The position numbers and the translations under genes were made by a program. The notes under the pieces were generated by a model. The model ran no database searches, had not been told where the DNA came from, and saw only the letters and a list, made by a program, of their open reading frames with translations. From assembly GCF_022664395.1 (NCBI RefSeq), contig NZ_JAKRET010000001.1, forward strand, positions 434,001 to 498,000: a DNA stretch of 64,000 bases, written 5' to 3'. This document shows, piece by piece, positions 62,326 through 64,000 of the stretch (position 1 is its first letter; each line of letters opens with the position of its first letter). This DNA is from Sphingomonas lacusdianchii. GTDB lineage: Bacteria > Pseudomonadota > Alphaproteobacteria > Sphingomonadales > Sphingomonadaceae.

Positions 62326-62516
62326 TTGCCGACGCCCCAGAAGCGCGCCCAGGCGGTCCATGCCTCGGCCTGCGCATCGGCGACCTGCTTGCCAACTTCG
62401 CCGAGGTCGCGCTGTTCGGCGGTGTCGAGCAGCTTCTTCGCCGCATCGAGCTGCGCCTGTTGCGCGCGCAGGATTTCGCGCTGCATCTCGATCGCGGTGG
62501 AGAACCAGTCGCTCAT
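62322..62516 (-). CDS. small helical protein in the mur cluster
   Basis: A 64-residue, amphipathic helical protein ([18 protein letters not shown] ... [16 protein letters not shown]) located between murC and murB and joined to both by ATGA overlaps. Its tight coupling indicates a real gene. I do not recognise a family; a cell-wall or division role is only contextual. Confidence 0.7.
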   Translation of the reverse strand: MSDWFSTAIEMQREILRAQQAQLDAAKKLLDTAEQRDLGEVGKQVADAQAEAWTAWARFWGVGK

Positions 62517-63919
62517 GCCAGCTTGCCCTCGATCGCGGCGGGCAGGCCGGCGGCGATCTTGGTGATGTCGCCGGCACCGAGGCAGACGATCAGGTCGCCC
62601 TCTTGCCCTTCGGCCGCAAGTGCCTTGGCAAGCGCGTCCTTGTCGGCGGCGACCTGTGCCGAACGGTGGCCACGCAGGCGGATTCCGTCGACCAGCGCCT
62701 CGGCACTGACGCCAGCGACCGGGGCTTCACCGGCGGCATAGACGGGGAGGACATGGACGGCGTCGGCGTCGTTGAACGCCTGTGCGAACTCGTCCATCAG
62801 CGCGCCGAGACGGCTGTAACGATGCGGCTGGACGACGGCGATCACCCGGCCGCCGGTCGCTTCGCGTGCGGCGGAGAGGACGGCGCGGATTTCGACCGGA
62901 TGGTGGCCGTAATCGTCGATGACGGTCATGCCCGCCACTTCGCCGACACGGGTGAAGCGGCGCTTCACGCCGCCGAACTTGGCGAAACCCTGCGCGATGG
63001 TCGCGTCGTCGAGGCCCAGTTCGACCGCGACGGCGATCGCCGCCAGCGCGTTCTGGACATTGTGGCGGCCGGCCATCGGCAAATGGATGCCGGCGATCGT
63101 CCGCGTCTGGCCGTCGCGGTCGCGCACGACGCAGTCGAACCGGTTGCCGTCGCGGCCCGCCGTCACCTCGACACCGCGCACGTCGGCCTGGGCGGCAAAG
63201 CCATAGGTGACGATGCGGCGGTCGCGGATGCGCGGGATCAGCGCCTGCACCTCGGGATGGTCGAGGCACAGCACCGCCGCGCCGTAGAAAGGCACATTCT
63301 CGATGAATTCGACATAGGCGTCCTTCGCCCGGTCGAAGCTGCCATAATGGTCGAGATGTTCGGGGTCGATGTTGGTGACGACCGCGATCGTGCCGTCGAG
63401 GCGCAGGAAGCTGCCGTCGCTCTCGTCCGCCTCGACCACCATCCAGTCGGAGGCACCGAGCCGGGCGTTCGAGCCATAGCTGTTGATGATGCCGCCATTG
63501 ATGACGGTCGGGTCGACGCCGCCGGCGTCGAGCAGCGCCGCGATCAGCGAGGTCGTGGTCGTCTTGCCATGCGTCCCCGCAACGGCAACCGTCGATTTCA
63601 GCCGCATCAGTTCGGCGAGCATTTCCGCGCGGCGCACCACCGGAATGCGTTTCGCCAGCGCATGGTCGCGTTCGGGATTGCCGGGCTTGATCGCGGTCGA
63701 GGTGACGACGACCGCCACGCCCTCCACATTTTCCGCCCTATGACCGATATGCACGTCGATGCCGCGCGCGCGCAGGCCGTCGACGACATAGCCCTCGGCG
63801 ACGTCCGATCCCTGCACCTTATAGCCGAGATTGTGCATCACCTCGGCAATGCCCGACATGCCGATGCCGCCGATGCCGACGAAATGGATCGTGCCGATAT
63901 CGGTCGCGACACCCTTCAC
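62513..63919 (-). CDS. murC: UDP-N-acetylmuramate-L-alanine ligase
   Basis: Mur ligase adding L-Ala to UDP-MurNAc; 468 residues. [37 protein letters not shown]-loop, and [15 protein letters not shown]-terminal motif. Starts at GTG 63919, overlapping the stop of the preceding gene in GTGA. Confidence 0.96.
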   Translation of the reverse strand: MKGVATDIGTIHFVGIGGIGMSGIAEVMHNLGYKVQGSDVAEGYVVDGLRARGIDVHIGHRAENVEGVAVVVTSTAIKPGNPERDHALAKRIPVVRRAEMLAELMRLKSTVAVAGTHGKTTTTSLIAALLDAGGVDPTVINGGIINSYGSNARLGASDWMVVEADESDGSFLRLDGTIAVVTNIDPEHLDHYGSFDRAKDAYVEFIENVPFYGAAVLCLDHPEVQALIPRIRDRRIVTYGFAAQADVRGVEVTAGRDGNRFDCVVRDRDGQTRTIAGIHLPMAGRHNVQNALAAIAVAVELGLDDATIAQGFAKFGGVKRRFTRVGEVAGMTVIDDYGHHPVEIRAVLSAAREATGGRVIAVVQPHRYSRLGALMDEFAQAFNDADAVHVLPVYAAGEAPVAGVSAEALVDGIRLRGHRSAQVAADKDALAKALAAEGQEGDLIVCLGAGDITKIAAGLPAAIEGKLA

Positions 63920-64000
63920 GCAAATGCTTCCTTCTGTCGTTTGGCGGGGGCGACCTTGCCCACTTTCGCCTTTGGTGCGTCGATGCTTTCGACCAGATCG
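63916..64000 (-). CDS. murG: 3' end of a gene, probably murG, cut by the window edge
   Basis: Only the last 28 codons are inside (ending KRQKEAFA and TGA). The sequence [14 protein letters not shown] fits the end of MurG, and position directly before murC in the dcw order supports it, but the fragment is too short for certainty. Confidence 0.55.
   Translation of the reverse strand, partial: DLVESIDAPKAKVGKVAPAKRQKEAFA

Noticed and set aside
1..64000. tRNA, rRNA, CRISPR, insertion-sequence or prophage genes
   Set aside because: None could be recognised by motifs or repeats. Palindromes seen here are isolated interspersed repeats, not CRISPR-like arrays.

Overview
The window is a high-GC alphaproteobacterial chromosome segment that looks like Sphingomonas or a close sphingomonad. 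The lineage call rests on gene content and order, on CcO heme A synthesis (CtaA), on PA0069-type radical SAM and sphingomonad-type small secreted proteins, on short palindromic interspersed repeats, and on two promoter sequences that exactly match the alphaproteobacterial general-stress sigma EcfG consensus (GGAAC-N16-CGTT). No rRNA, tRNA, insertion sequence, prophage or CRISPR array was seen.

Layout. 1-7.8 kb: 3' part of astB (arginine succinyltransferase pathway), a small membrane protein, an rRNA/tRNA 2'-O-methyltransferase, a ureohydrolase, rmuC, then translation and repair genes def, recR, fmt and truA. 7.9-18.3 kb (minus strand): a tightly coupled series with an m5U RNA methyltransferase, NAD(P)HX repair enzyme, a small lipoprotein, ilvD, an N-formylglutamate-amidohydrolase-like protein, an enoyl-CoA hydratase homologue, ispE, a TPR protein with no ordinary start codon, and ETF-ubiquinone oxidoreductase. 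18.4-26.1 kb: a UDG-superfamily protein, Slt transglycosylase, moaB, a VOC protein, radical SAM, M48 protease, a BaiN-like flavoprotein and a deoxyinosine glycosylase. 26.1-31.3 kb: a low-GC orphan ORF, xseB-ispA-coaD, dedA, ctaA, rplM-rpsI. 31.3-32.7 kb: a cluster of RNA hairpins, a methyltransferase and two interspersed repeats.

32.7-40.1 kb: a phosphoesterase, an MFS transporter and an 862-residue LOV hybrid histidine kinase preceded by an exact EcfG-type promoter, then kdgK-kduD-kduI for unsaturated uronate (pectin/polyuronate) breakdown. 40.5-46 kb: hemF, GNAT, two paralogous membrane proteins, lipB, a Met-rich lipoprotein, a secreted protein and an entericidin-like lipoprotein. 46.2-54.3 kb (minus): the conserved dgt-argS-SPOR-nagZ-(PAS)-scpA-scpB-tatA-tatB-tatC series. 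54.3-64 kb: a TPR/SPOR protein, then the dcw division/cell-wall cluster in transcription order (murG)-murC-small ORF-murB-ddl-ftsQ-ftsA-ftsZ.

The most unusual element is at 45.5-45.7 kb. A consensus EcfG promoter sits directly in front of three consecutive hairpins; the first two carry C-rich loops (C6, and CCCTCC followed by a C run) and the third is a textbook intrinsic terminator. This has the layout of a stress-induced, C-rich-loop small RNA resembling in design the Caulobacter GsrN or the CCUCC-loop 'cuckoo' RNAs. With the EcfG-type promoter before the LOV kinase it suggests that this window holds two members of the light/general-stress network.
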